A program made the translations under genes and the position numbers. The notes under the pieces were generated by a model that made no database searches, was not told where the DNA came from, and saw nothing but the letters and a program-made list of their open reading frames with translations. Shown here piece by piece: positions 37,375-45,496 of a DNA stretch of 64,000 bases (positions within the stretch are counted from its first letter, which is position 1; the number at the start of each line of letters is the position of its first letter). Origin of the DNA: Malaciobacter pacificus (GTDB lineage: Bacteria; Campylobacterota; Campylobacteria; Campylobacterales; Arcobacteraceae); NCBI RefSeq assembly GCF_004214795.1, contig NZ_CP035928.1, positions 2,294,001 to 2,358,000 on the forward strand, written 5' to 3'.

Positions 37375-39309
37375 ATGTTAAAAAAACTTTTATCTAAAAA
37401 AGAAATAAATGAAGAAGAATTCCTAAAAGAGCTTTCAAGTAACATATTTAATGAAGAAAAAATCAATCAATTATACAAAGATAATAAAATAAATCTTGAG
37501 TGGTTGAATGAAAATAATGAAACTATGCTTCATCATTGTTGTAAAAAAGGATATGCCCAATCTGTAAAATGGTTATTATCCCATGGTGCAAATATAGAAG
37601 CACTTACAGATGAAGAAGAAACACCAATATTTAAATCTATACAAGCTAAAGATAGAGAAGTTATATACATATTACTTGAATATAAAGCTAATGTTAATCA
37701 TTTAAATAAATACAAGCGTACAGTGCTTCAAGAAGCTGTAATAACAGCTAGTAACAAATTTATCGATATACTTTTACAACATACAAAAAATTTAAATAAC
37801 AGTGATATTCATGGAAATAACTTAATTTTTGATGCAATTGCAAATGGAAGTCGAGATGTCATTGACAAAATAGCTAAAATTGATAGTATAAATATTAATC
37901 AAATTAATGAAGAAAAAAATACAATCTTACATAAAGAAGTAGTTTTAAAAGATAAAGATTTAGCTATGCAACTACTTGAGTTAGGTGCAGATCCTACAAT
38001 TCAAGATAGCAATGGAAAAAACTTTTTATTTTATGCAGTTTCAAAAGGTGCTGAAAATATTGAGTTAATAGAAAAAGCTGTTGAATTAGGATGTAATATT
38101 AATAGTAAATGTGCAGATGAAAAAACTCTTCTCATGGAATCTATTAGTTACTATAAAAATACTCCAAAAGAAGATATTGAAACAAAACATAGTCATTTAG
38201 AAATGATAAAAGAGTTACTAATTCTTGGAGTTAATGCAAGTGCAGTTGATGCGAAAAATGAGAATGTATTATTTGAAGCAACTAGATCTTTAGATAAAGA
38301 GCTTATTAATGTTTTACTTGAACACAATAGAATAAATATCAATCACAAAAATATTTCTGGGGAAACAGTTTTATTTGATTTAGCTTTAAAAGGAGGAGCT
38401 GAATATTTAGATTTAATCAAATTCTATTTAGAAAAAGGTGCTAATCCAAATATCAAAAACCACAATAACCAAACTATTATTGAAATTTTACTTCTTATGA
38501 TTTTATATTTTGAAAATAATAAAGAGATTGATGAAGAATTAGAAAGAAGAATAACTCCAAGAGGTGAATATTTAACAGTCTTTGCATTTATTTTAAAGTA
38601 TGGAACTGTTGATTTAGATCAATTAACTTCTAAATTTGAACCATTATTTTTTCAACCTATAATGCATTATAATTTTAAAATTTTTAAACTTCTTAGAAAA
38701 TTCAATATTGATATAAATCAAAAAGATAAAAATGGAAATAATATTTTATTTAAACTAATGGAAACAAAAGATGCTCAAACAAAAGAAGAGTTAAAGTTAT
38801 TTTTAAATACTTTAAAATCATTAGTTAATTTAGGAGTAAATGTAGCTGCAAAAAATAAAACAGGAGAATCAATATTACACAAAGCAATTGCAGAAAAAGA
38901 TGAATATACATTTAAACTCCTTTTAACAACAAAGATTAACATTCTTGCAAGGGACAATTTTGGTAGGACTATTATGCATGTTGCAATATTAAAGAAAAAA
39001 GGAATCAAATACTTTAAACTTATTAGCCATTTTAATAAAGAGATTATTGATATAGTTGATTCATATGGATTTAGACCTATAAACTATGCTGCATTTATGG
39101 GACAAAGAAAACTTGTAATAAAAATGCTTGATGACGGAGCGATTGTAAATAATCCAGAAAAGAAAGATCCTAAAATGGTTGAATTCTTTTCTAAATATCA
39201 TAAAAATGTATTAAATCTTACTCAAGGCATCGCACAAGAAGTTGATAAAACAAATTTAAACCTATTAATAAATACAATGAAAGATGAGTTTAATATCTCA
39301 TCTAACTAA
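37375..39309 (+). CDS. Ankyrin-repeat protein
   Basis: 644 aa made almost wholly of ankyrin-like repeats, from about residue 45 to 610. Good repeat units include ETMLHHCCKKGYAQSVKWLLSHGANIE-type and NTILHKEVVLKDKDLAMQLLELGAD-type segments; others are degraded. No signal peptide, membrane segment or enzymatic domain, so a cytoplasmic protein-binding scaffold is most likely. It is a single gene between the ammonium transporter and the nitrate transporter, convergent with nrtD (3-nt gap). Involvement in nitrogen metabolism is only suggested by position. Confidence 0.85.
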   Translation: MLKKLLSKKEINEEEFLKELSSNIFNEEKINQLYKDNKINLEWLNENNETMLHHCCKKGYAQSVKWLLSHGANIEALTDEEETPIFKSIQAKDREVIYILLEYKANVNHLNKYKRTVLQEAVITASNKFIDILLQHTKNLNNSDIHGNNLIFDAIANGSRDVIDKIAKIDSININQINEEKNTILHKEVVLKDKDLAMQLLELGADPTIQDSNGKNFLFYAVSKGAENIELIEKAVELGCNINSKCADEKTLLMESISYYKNTPKEDIETKHSHLEMIKELLILGVNASAVDAKNENVLFEATRSLDKELINVLLEHNRININHKNISGETVLFDLALKGGAEYLDLIKFYLEKGANPNIKNHNNQTIIEILLLMILYFENNKEIDEELERRITPRGEYLTVFAFILKYGTVDLDQLTSKFEPLFFQPIMHYNFKIFKLLRKFNIDINQKDKNGNNILFKLMETKDAQTKEELKLFLNTLKSLVNLGVNVAAKNKTGESILHKAIAEKDEYTFKLLLTTKINILARDNFGRTIMHVAILKKKGIKYFKLISHFNKEIIDIVDSYGFRPINYAAFMGQRKLVIKMLDDGAIVNNPEKKDPKMVEFFSKYHKNVLNLTQGIAQEVDKTNLNLLINTMKDEFNISSN

Positions 39310-39312
39310 ATA

Positions 39313-40122
39313 TTATTCATCTTCTTTTGCAAACTTTTTATATAAGAAGTCTAAAATTGCTTCTCTACATCTAATATATTCTGGGTCACTTTGAAGTGCA
39401 ACTCTATCTCTTGGTCTATCTAATTTTACTTCTAAGATTTCACCAATTGTTGCTTCTGGACCATTTGTCATCATAATAACTCTATCACTTAATAAAACAG
39501 CTTCATCAATATCATGAGTAATGATAATAACTGTATTTTGAACTTTTTGTTGAATTCTCATTAAGTGTTCTTGTAAGTTTGCTCTTGTTAATGAATCAAG
39601 TGCGCCAAATGGCTCATCCATTAATAAAACATCTGGTTGAATTGATAAAGCTCTTGCAATACCAACTCTTTGTTTCATACCACCTGAAATCTCTCCAGGG
39701 AATTTATCTTTTGCATGATCTAAATTTACCATAGAAACAAAATGTTCTACTCTTTCTTTCAATTCAGCTTTTGAAAGTCCTGGCATTACTTTTTTTACTG
39801 CCATTTCGATATTTTGATAAACAGTTAACCATGGAAGTAATGAGTGGTTTTGAAAAACTACAGCTCGCTCTGGACCTGGTCCAGTTATTTCTTTATTATT
39901 TAAAATAATATTTCCACCAGTTTGTGCATCAAGTCCTGCAATCATATTTAAAAGTGTTGATTTACCACAACCACTATGCCCAATAATTGAGATAATTTCA
40001 TTTTTCTTAATATTTACATTTACATTAACTACAGCTTTGTACTCTTTTCCACCTGGCAGTGGGAAAGTTTTATCAATATTTTCTAATTGTAAGAATTTTT
40101 CAAATTTATTATTTGCGCTCAT
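39313..40122 (-). CDS. nrtD: Nitrate ABC transporter ATP-binding protein
   Basis: 269-aa ABC ATPase of the nitrate/sulfonate/taurine group. Walker A GHSGCGKST, Q-loop VVFQNHSLLPWL, signature ISGGMKQR, Walker B VLLMDEPFGALD, switch His in ITHD. It is downstream of nrtB by 15 nt. There is only one ATPase gene, without the regulatory NrtC domain of cyanobacteria. Confidence 0.93.
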   Translation of the reverse strand: MSANNKFEKFLQLENIDKTFPLPGGKEYKAVVNVNVNIKKNEIISIIGHSGCGKSTLLNMIAGLDAQTGGNIILNNKEITGPGPERAVVFQNHSLLPWLTVYQNIEMAVKKVMPGLSKAELKERVEHFVSMVNLDHAKDKFPGEISGGMKQRVGIARALSIQPDVLLMDEPFGALDSLTRANLQEHLMRIQQKVQNTVIIITHDIDEAVLLSDRVIMMTNGPEATIGEILEVKLDRPRDRVALQSDPEYIRCREAILDFLYKKFAKEDE

Positions 40123-40137
40123 TTTATATCCTTTACC

Positions 40138-40947
40138 TTACATCTTTTTTCTGTAGTCAAAATAATCTGCTACTTTACCCATGATTAAATCAAGAATAAA
40201 TCCAACTAAACCAACAACTATAATACCAATGATAATATTGTGATATGCAAGGTTATTATACTCATCCCAAATCCAAAATCCAATACCAATACCACCTGTT
40301 AACATCTCAGCTGCAACTATTACTAGCCAAGCAATTCCAAGTGATAGTCTCATACCTGTAAAGATATAAGGAACAGCAACTGGTAGAATAATCTTAGTAA
40401 TCTTTTCAAGTGGATTAAACCTTAAAACCTTTGCAACATTTAAGTAATCATCACTAACATTTTTTACACCAAGTGCAGTGTTTATAATAATAGGCCAAAT
40501 CGATGTCACAAAAATTGTAGACATTGCTGTGCTATCAATATCTTTAAAAGCAAATAGCAATAAAGGTAACCAAGCAAGTGGAGAAACTGGCTTGAATATT
40601 TGAATAAATGGATCAAGGGCATATTGAATATTTTTACTCATACCAATAGCAAGTCCTACTGGAACACCGACAATTACTGCGATAATAAATCCAGCGAATA
40701 CTCTTTTAAGTGATTCCATCACTTGCCAGAAAATCCCTTTATCATCTTGGTTTTCTATATAAAATGGATCAGATAAAACACCTTCTAATTCTTCACCATC
40801 ACTAGTAACTCCACCAAAGGCATATACATATGTATCACCTGGCGTTGGAAAACCTGGAATCATATTTGATACAGTTGACCAAACTTGTATAATAATTGCC
40901 AATACAATTAAAGGCAATACTATTTTTTTCAATAACTCTTTATTCAT
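40138..40947 (-). CDS. nrtB: Nitrate ABC transporter permease
   Basis: 269-aa inner-membrane permease with about six helices and the family EAA-type loop (LNVAKVLRFNPLEKITKIILP). Start chosen at the ATG at 40947 because AAGGAAGAG lies directly upstream; the reading frame is open 25 codons further, but that part would be read from a hairpin region between nrtA and nrtB and does not look like a permease N terminus. The periplasmic insert near residues 45-80 is long, as in NrtB proteins. Confidence 0.92.
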   Translation of the reverse strand: MNKELLKKIVLPLIVLAIIIQVWSTVSNMIPGFPTPGDTYVYAFGGVTSDGEELEGVLSDPFYIENQDDKGIFWQVMESLKRVFAGFIIAVIVGVPVGLAIGMSKNIQYALDPFIQIFKPVSPLAWLPLLLFAFKDIDSTAMSTIFVTSIWPIIINTALGVKNVSDDYLNVAKVLRFNPLEKITKIILPVAVPYIFTGMRLSLGIAWLVIVAAEMLTGGIGIGFWIWDEYNNLAYHNIIIGIIVVGLVGFILDLIMGKVADYFDYRKKM

Positions 40948-40972
40948 CACTCTTCCTTTTTTTACTACTAAA

Positions 40973-41031
40973 TTGTCCTTTTGAATGTCTAAAAAATAAA
41001 CATTCAAAAGGACAAAGCTCAAATGAGCTTT
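40973..41031 (-). promoter_or_regulatory. Tandem intercistronic hairpins between nrtA and nrtB
   Basis: Two stems in the nrtA-nrtB gap. The large one has perfect 16-bp arms TTGTCCTTTTGAATGT / ACATTCAAAAGGACAA (40973-40988, 41000-41015) with an 11-nt loop; the small one is AAAGCTC / GAGCTTT (41014-41031). Neither is followed by a T-run on the minus strand, so they are probably mRNA stabilisers or partial attenuators that raise NrtA over NrtB and NrtD. Confidence 0.65.
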
Positions 41032-41058
41032 TCCTTTAAAATAATTTCGAGTTTGTCA

Positions 41059-42441
41059 TTACTTCTTAGTAACATATTTTGGATCTGCACAACCTGCTGG
41101 TCCATATGGACAAACATATGAAGGTTGTTTAGTATCAACTTTCCAGTTATTAACTTTTAATAATTCTTCTTTTGAAACTTTTGGGTTAGTTACAGCAAAT
41201 GTGTCATAGATATACTCAACTGCTTTATTTGGATCCCAAACTTTTCCATCAATAAATTTATTGTATTCATCAACACCATCTTTTTTCCAAGGACTTGGAG
41301 GTAATGTATATCCAACCTCTTTTGCAACATCTGAGAATAAATCAGGTCTATAAACTTTTTCAATAGTTGCTTTCATATCAACAGGTTTTTCAAGTTGTCC
41401 CCATCTATACATTTGTGTAATAAACCACATACCATGAGAGTAAAATGGGTAAGATGCATAGTAATTAGCAAATGTATTGAACATTGGGTTTGCTGAGTCT
41501 ACACCTTTGTTATAAAGGAATGTTCCAGACATAGATTTTTGTAAAACATTTTTAGGAGCTTTTACATAATTCTTTTGAGCTAAATATTTAATAGCCTCTT
41601 CTCTATTTTCCCAAGATTCATCTAACCACATTTGAGCTTTAATAACTGCTCTCATAACTGCTTTTGTAGTTTCAGGGTATTTTTCGACAAAATCAGCTCT
41701 TGCTTGTAAAACTTTTTCAGGGTTGTTGTTCCAAATATCATAATTAGTTACAAGGGCACTTCCTTGACCTTTAAGTACTATTCTTGAATTCCAAGGCTCA
41801 CCAACACAGTAACCTTCAATATTTCCAGCTATTAAGTTTTGAGGCATTGTTGGTGGAGGAAATGGTTTAATAGTTGTATCTTCATCTGGTTTAATTCCAG
41901 ACCCAGCCATCCAATATCTTAACTCATAGTTATGAGTTGAAACTGGATGTACCATACCAAAATTTAATGGTTGATAATTATTATCTTCAGCTGCTTTTTT
42001 TGCATCAATATATTTTTTTAAACTATCAGCTGATACAGGTCGAGCTGTTTTATCTAAACCATATTTTTCCATCTCACTAATAATATTATTACCATAAGTA
42101 ATTGCATTACCGTTAAAATCAAGTGATAAAAGCGCTTGTAAGTGAGCATCTCCATTAATACCTAAAGTTGCAGCAATTGGCATACCTGCTAAGGCATGAG
42201 AAAAATCATACTCACCAGAGATAACTTTTTGCTGAATACCAGGCCATCCTCCACCTTCTTTAGCAACATGAACATCTAAACCTTCTTCCTCAAAAAAACC
42301 TTTTTCCTTTGCAATTACTAATGGAGCACAATCAGTTAGTGCAATAAAACCAATTTTCAATTTTGTTTTTTCAGGTGCAGCAAGTAAAGAACTAGCAACA
42401 ATAGAAATTCCCAAACCAACTTTTAACGCTTGTTTTAACAT
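41059..42441 (-). CDS. nrtA: Nitrate ABC transporter substrate-binding protein
   Basis: 460 aa from the ATG at 42441. Sec signal peptide ending near SSLLAAPEK without a lipobox, so a soluble periplasmic protein is expected. The NrtA/SsuA-like domain shows [27 protein letters not shown] and the [23 protein letters not shown] segment that is typical of nitrate-binding proteins. Start chosen because AAGGAGATAAA precedes this ATG perfectly; an ATG 10 codons earlier lacks such a site. The extended -10 TGTTATAAT lies 30 bp upstream. Confidence 0.94.
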   Translation of the reverse strand: MLKQALKVGLGISIVASSLLAAPEKTKLKIGFIALTDCAPLVIAKEKGFFEEEGLDVHVAKEGGGWPGIQQKVISGEYDFSHALAGMPIAATLGINGDAHLQALLSLDFNGNAITYGNNIISEMEKYGLDKTARPVSADSLKKYIDAKKAAEDNNYQPLNFGMVHPVSTHNYELRYWMAGSGIKPDEDTTIKPFPPPTMPQNLIAGNIEGYCVGEPWNSRIVLKGQGSALVTNYDIWNNNPEKVLQARADFVEKYPETTKAVMRAVIKAQMWLDESWENREEAIKYLAQKNYVKAPKNVLQKSMSGTFLYNKGVDSANPMFNTFANYYASYPFYSHGMWFITQMYRWGQLEKPVDMKATIEKVYRPDLFSDVAKEVGYTLPPSPWKKDGVDEYNKFIDGKVWDPNKAVEYIYDTFAVTNPKVSKEELLKVNNWKVDTKQPSYVCPYGPAGCADPKYVTKK

Positions 42442-42470
42442 TTTATCTCCTTGAATGTTGTGATAAAACA

Positions 42471-42479
42471 ATTATAACA
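42471..42479 (-). promoter_or_regulatory. Extended -10 promoter of the nrtA operon
   Basis: Minus-strand TGTTATAAT, a full TGn-TATAAT extended -10, 30 bp from the nrtA start codon. The same nine bases form the -10 of the small lipoprotein gene at 12109. Confidence 0.6.
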
Positions 42480-42577
42480 ACAAAATTTTATTAAATTTAC
42501 AATTTTATTGTTTATTTTATGTACAGTTTTTTCTTAATTTTTCATTAAAATATAGTAGAATATAGATTGTTTATTAG

Positions 42578-42583
42578 TATAAT
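42578..42583 (+). promoter_or_regulatory. Candidate -10 of nasA
   Basis: TATAAT in the 218-bp divergent region, implying a leader of about 70 nt before nasA. Other AT-rich candidates exist closer to the gene. Confidence 0.4.
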
Positions 42584-42659
42584 ACTGATTTTATGTGAAT
42601 TTTTATATTATATAAACTTAATTATACATTAATTCTTATATTATTTTAAAAGGTTTAAA

Positions 42660-44651
42660 ATGTTAATAAAATCTGTTTGTGGCTACTGTGGTGTTGGCTG
42701 TGGTTTAGAATTCGAAAAAGATAGATTAGTCGGAGATGTAATTTATCCAACTAATGAAGGAAAAGTATGTTCAAAGGGTGTTTCAGAACTTATAAGTATA
42801 CAAACACCTACAAGATTATTAAGACCTCATATAAGAGAAGATATAAATGATGATTTTAAAGTTAGTTCTTGGGAAGATACAATAAATACAATTGCAAAAA
42901 AGATTCTTCAAACACCAAAAGAGAAAATTGGTTTTTATCTATCAGGTCAACTTTTAACAGAAGATTACTATATAGCAAATAAATTAGGTAAAGGATTTAT
43001 TGGAACTAATAATGTAGATACAAATAGTAGAACCTGTATGGCAAGTGCAGTAGTTGCATATAAAAAATCAATTGGAATTGATTATGTTCCAGTTAGTATG
43101 AATGATATTTTTCAATCTAATCTTCTAATTTTAATTGGAGCAAATACAGCTGAAGCACATGTAGTATTTCACAACCGAATAAAAAAAGCTAAAAAAGCTG
43201 GCTTGAAAATAGTTGTAATTGACCCAAGATTTACAGATACTGCAAAAATTGCAGATTTATATTTACCTATAAAGCCAGGAAGTGATATTGATCTTTTAAA
43301 TCTTATATCAAAAAGAATTATTGATGAGGATTTAATTGACCATGATTTTGTCTCAAATCATGTTAATAATTTTGATTTATTAGTTAACAAATTTAAAAGA
43401 ATCCCTGTTACTAAGATGTTAAAAAGAACAGGTCTTACAAAAGAACAATTTGAAGATTTCTGGATATTATTTAAAGAAAGCCCAAATATTATCTCTGCAT
43501 GGACTATGGGACTAAATCAAAGTGTTCAAGGAGTTGATAAAAATCTGGCACTTATTAATATTCATTTATTAACTGGTAAAATATTCAAACTTGGTAATGG
43601 TCCTCTTTCATTAACAGGACAACCAAATGCAATGGGAGGGAGAGAAGTTGGTGGACTATCCACTATGCTTGCTGTTCATTTAGGTTTTGATAAAGAGTCT
43701 ATTAAAAAAGTAAATGAGTTTTGGAAAACAAATAAAGTAAATGATTCAAAAGGTCTAACTGCAACTGAAATGTTAGATAATAAACTTGATGTTTTAATCA
43801 TCTGTCATACAGACCCTGTCTATCATTTACCAAATAGAAATAAAGTAGAGCAATTAATCAAGAAAATTCCATTTGTTGTAGAAATAAATGCATATGAAAA
43901 TTCTGAGAGTGCTAAGTTTTCACACATAAGATTACCAGCAGCTCCTTGGGGTGAAAAGGAAGGAACGCAAACTAATCTAGATAGAACTGTAACTAAACAA
44001 GAAAAACTAACAAGAACCTCAATTGATTGTAAACCTGATTGGGAAATATTTATGCTAATTGCTCATCAATTAGGTTTCCAAAATGAGTTTAACTATAAAT
44101 GTCCAGAAGATATTTTCAAAGAGTATCAAGAGATGACAAAACTAAATCCTCATATCAATATGTATGATACTTCTTATGAACAGTTAGAAAAAGAGCCATT
44201 CATTTGGGGAGAAGATATTAGAAAAAACAGACAATTTTTTACTCCAAATAAAAAAGCAAATTTACATTTTGTTGAAAATAAACTTCTTAGTGAAAAAACA
44301 AATCTAAAATATCCTTTTATTTTATTAACAGGAAGAACAAGAGATCAATGGCATAGTGGAACAAAAACAAATCTTCCAAGAACTTTACTTAAGTACAAAG
44401 ATTTAAATTTTTGTGAAATAAGTAGTGAAGATGCTAAAAAACTAAATATAGATGATGGAGATGAAATAAGAGTTAGTTCTAAAAGAGGTGAGATCACTAC
44501 AAAAGCCTTAATTACTGACTCAATTAATACAGGAACAATATTTATTCCAATAAGTAATAGAGAAATCAACTATCTAACAAATGATTTATTAGATAAAGAC
44601 TCATTGCAACCTGATTATAATCACTCTGCTGTAAAAATAGAAAAAAATTAG
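42660..44651 (+). CDS. nasA: Assimilatory nitrate reductase, molybdopterin catalytic subunit
   Basis: 663-aa cytoplasmic enzyme reducing nitrate to nitrite. N-terminal [4Fe-4S] motif CGYCGVGC (CxxCxxxC) with the fourth Cys in GKVCSKG; then molybdopterin oxidoreductase domains with TNSRTCMASA, LIGANTAEAHVVFHNRI and the C-terminal dinucleotide-binding domain beginning LLTGRTRDQWHSGTKT. It lacks the C-terminal [2Fe-2S] BFD domain and any FAD domain, so ferredoxin or flavodoxin probably donates electrons. No signal peptide, unlike periplasmic NapA. Divergent from the nitrate transporter and followed by a strong terminator. Confidence 0.93.
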   Translation: MLIKSVCGYCGVGCGLEFEKDRLVGDVIYPTNEGKVCSKGVSELISIQTPTRLLRPHIREDINDDFKVSSWEDTINTIAKKILQTPKEKIGFYLSGQLLTEDYYIANKLGKGFIGTNNVDTNSRTCMASAVVAYKKSIGIDYVPVSMNDIFQSNLLILIGANTAEAHVVFHNRIKKAKKAGLKIVVIDPRFTDTAKIADLYLPIKPGSDIDLLNLISKRIIDEDLIDHDFVSNHVNNFDLLVNKFKRIPVTKMLKRTGLTKEQFEDFWILFKESPNIISAWTMGLNQSVQGVDKNLALINIHLLTGKIFKLGNGPLSLTGQPNAMGGREVGGLSTMLAVHLGFDKESIKKVNEFWKTNKVNDSKGLTATEMLDNKLDVLIICHTDPVYHLPNRNKVEQLIKKIPFVVEINAYENSESAKFSHIRLPAAPWGEKEGTQTNLDRTVTKQEKLTRTSIDCKPDWEIFMLIAHQLGFQNEFNYKCPEDIFKEYQEMTKLNPHINMYDTSYEQLEKEPFIWGEDIRKNRQFFTPNKKANLHFVENKLLSEKTNLKYPFILLTGRTRDQWHSGTKTNLPRTLLKYKDLNFCEISSEDAKKLNIDDGDEIRVSSKRGEITTKALITDSINTGTIFIPISNREINYLTNDLLDKDSLQPDYNHSAVKIEKN

Positions 44652-44660
44652 GATTTAGTA

Positions 44661-44690
44661 AATAAAAAGGTAGGTATTTACCTTTTTATT
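44661..44690 (+). terminator. Terminator after nasA
   Basis: Perfect 12-bp stem AATAAAAAGGTA / TACCTTTTTATT with a 6-nt loop, 9 nt after the nasA stop. The rest of the 172-bp gap to the response regulator gene holds only a 7-codon reading frame at 44703 and AT-rich sequence. Confidence 0.8.
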
Positions 44691-44823
44691 TTAGGAGTTC
44701 AAATGAATAAAATTAGTCTAAATTAAAAAGGCTTCGCGTTTCCTTCTTAACTCTTATAGTAATTATAAACCCTAATAATTAATAGTAACCTAATACTTAG
44801 TTAATGAATAATTAATAATATGT

Positions 44824-45495
44824 TTATTTTAATCTATATCCTATTCCTGAAACATTAATAATATACTTTTCACCTATTTTTTTTCGTAAATCTCTCACTA
44901 CACTTCTAATTGCAGACTGACTCATTAAAGCACCACCCCAAACAATATTCTCTATCTCTTCATAGGTGAATGTTTTATTATCATTAGAAAGTAATAATTT
45001 TAAAAATAAAAACTCTTTTTTATTTAAATGAATTTCAAGCTCACTAATAAATAAAGATTTTTTATCACTTTCTAAATATATATCGTCATCAATTTTTATA
45101 ATCATAGGTTGAGTTTTTTCAAGATTTTTTAAATAGGCTTCAAAGGTTTCAAAGAGTTCATTTTCAATGATAGGCTTAACAAGATATCTATTTATTCCTT
45201 TTTCAATTGCTTTAAATAGTAACTCTTTATCAGTATGAGCTGAAACAATTATTTTATATGAAGTAGAATCTCTTTTTATAAGTTCTTCAAGTAATTCAAA
45301 TCCACTCATATTTGGCATTTTTAAATCTGTCATAACTATATCAGGTAAATATTGTTCATACTTATCTAATCCATCATGTCCATCAATTGCAGTGTGTACT
45401 TCTTTAAAAAAGAACTTTAACATAGAAGCTAAATTTTCTCTAATAGTTTTTTCATCTTCAACAATCAGTATCGTTTTTGATTTTAGTCTTTCCAT
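44824..45495 (-). CDS. OmpR-type response regulator of the nitrate cluster
   Basis: 223 aa. Receiver domain (1-120) with acidic pocket in VEDEKT, phosphoacceptor Asp57 in VMTDLKMPNMSG, and the conserved Lys in YLVKPI; winged-helix DNA-binding domain (about 130-223) with EIHLNKKEFLFLKLLL and VRDLRKKIGEKYIINVSGIGYRLK. Start chosen at 45495: a GGAGG site lies 6 nt before it, inside the end of the kinase gene; an in-frame ATG 7 codons earlier lacks one. It is coupled to the upstream kinase and probably controls one or more nitrate-assimilation promoters. Confidence 0.93.
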   Translation of the reverse strand: MERLKSKTILIVEDEKTIRENLASMLKFFFKEVHTAIDGHDGLDKYEQYLPDIVMTDLKMPNMSGFELLEELIKRDSTSYKIIVSAHTDKELLFKAIEKGINRYLVKPIIENELFETFEAYLKNLEKTQPMIIKIDDDIYLESDKKSLFISELEIHLNKKEFLFLKLLLSNDNKTFTYEEIENIVWGGALMSQSAIRSVVRDLRKKIGEKYIINVSGIGYRLK

Positions 45496-45496
45496 C

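Noticed and set aside
44703-44726. Seven-codon reading frame (MNKISLN) with GGAG ahead of it, after the nasA terminator
   Set aside because: It has a plausible ribosome site but is too short to support as a gene, and it lies beyond a strong terminator with no clear promoter. It may be a relic or chance.
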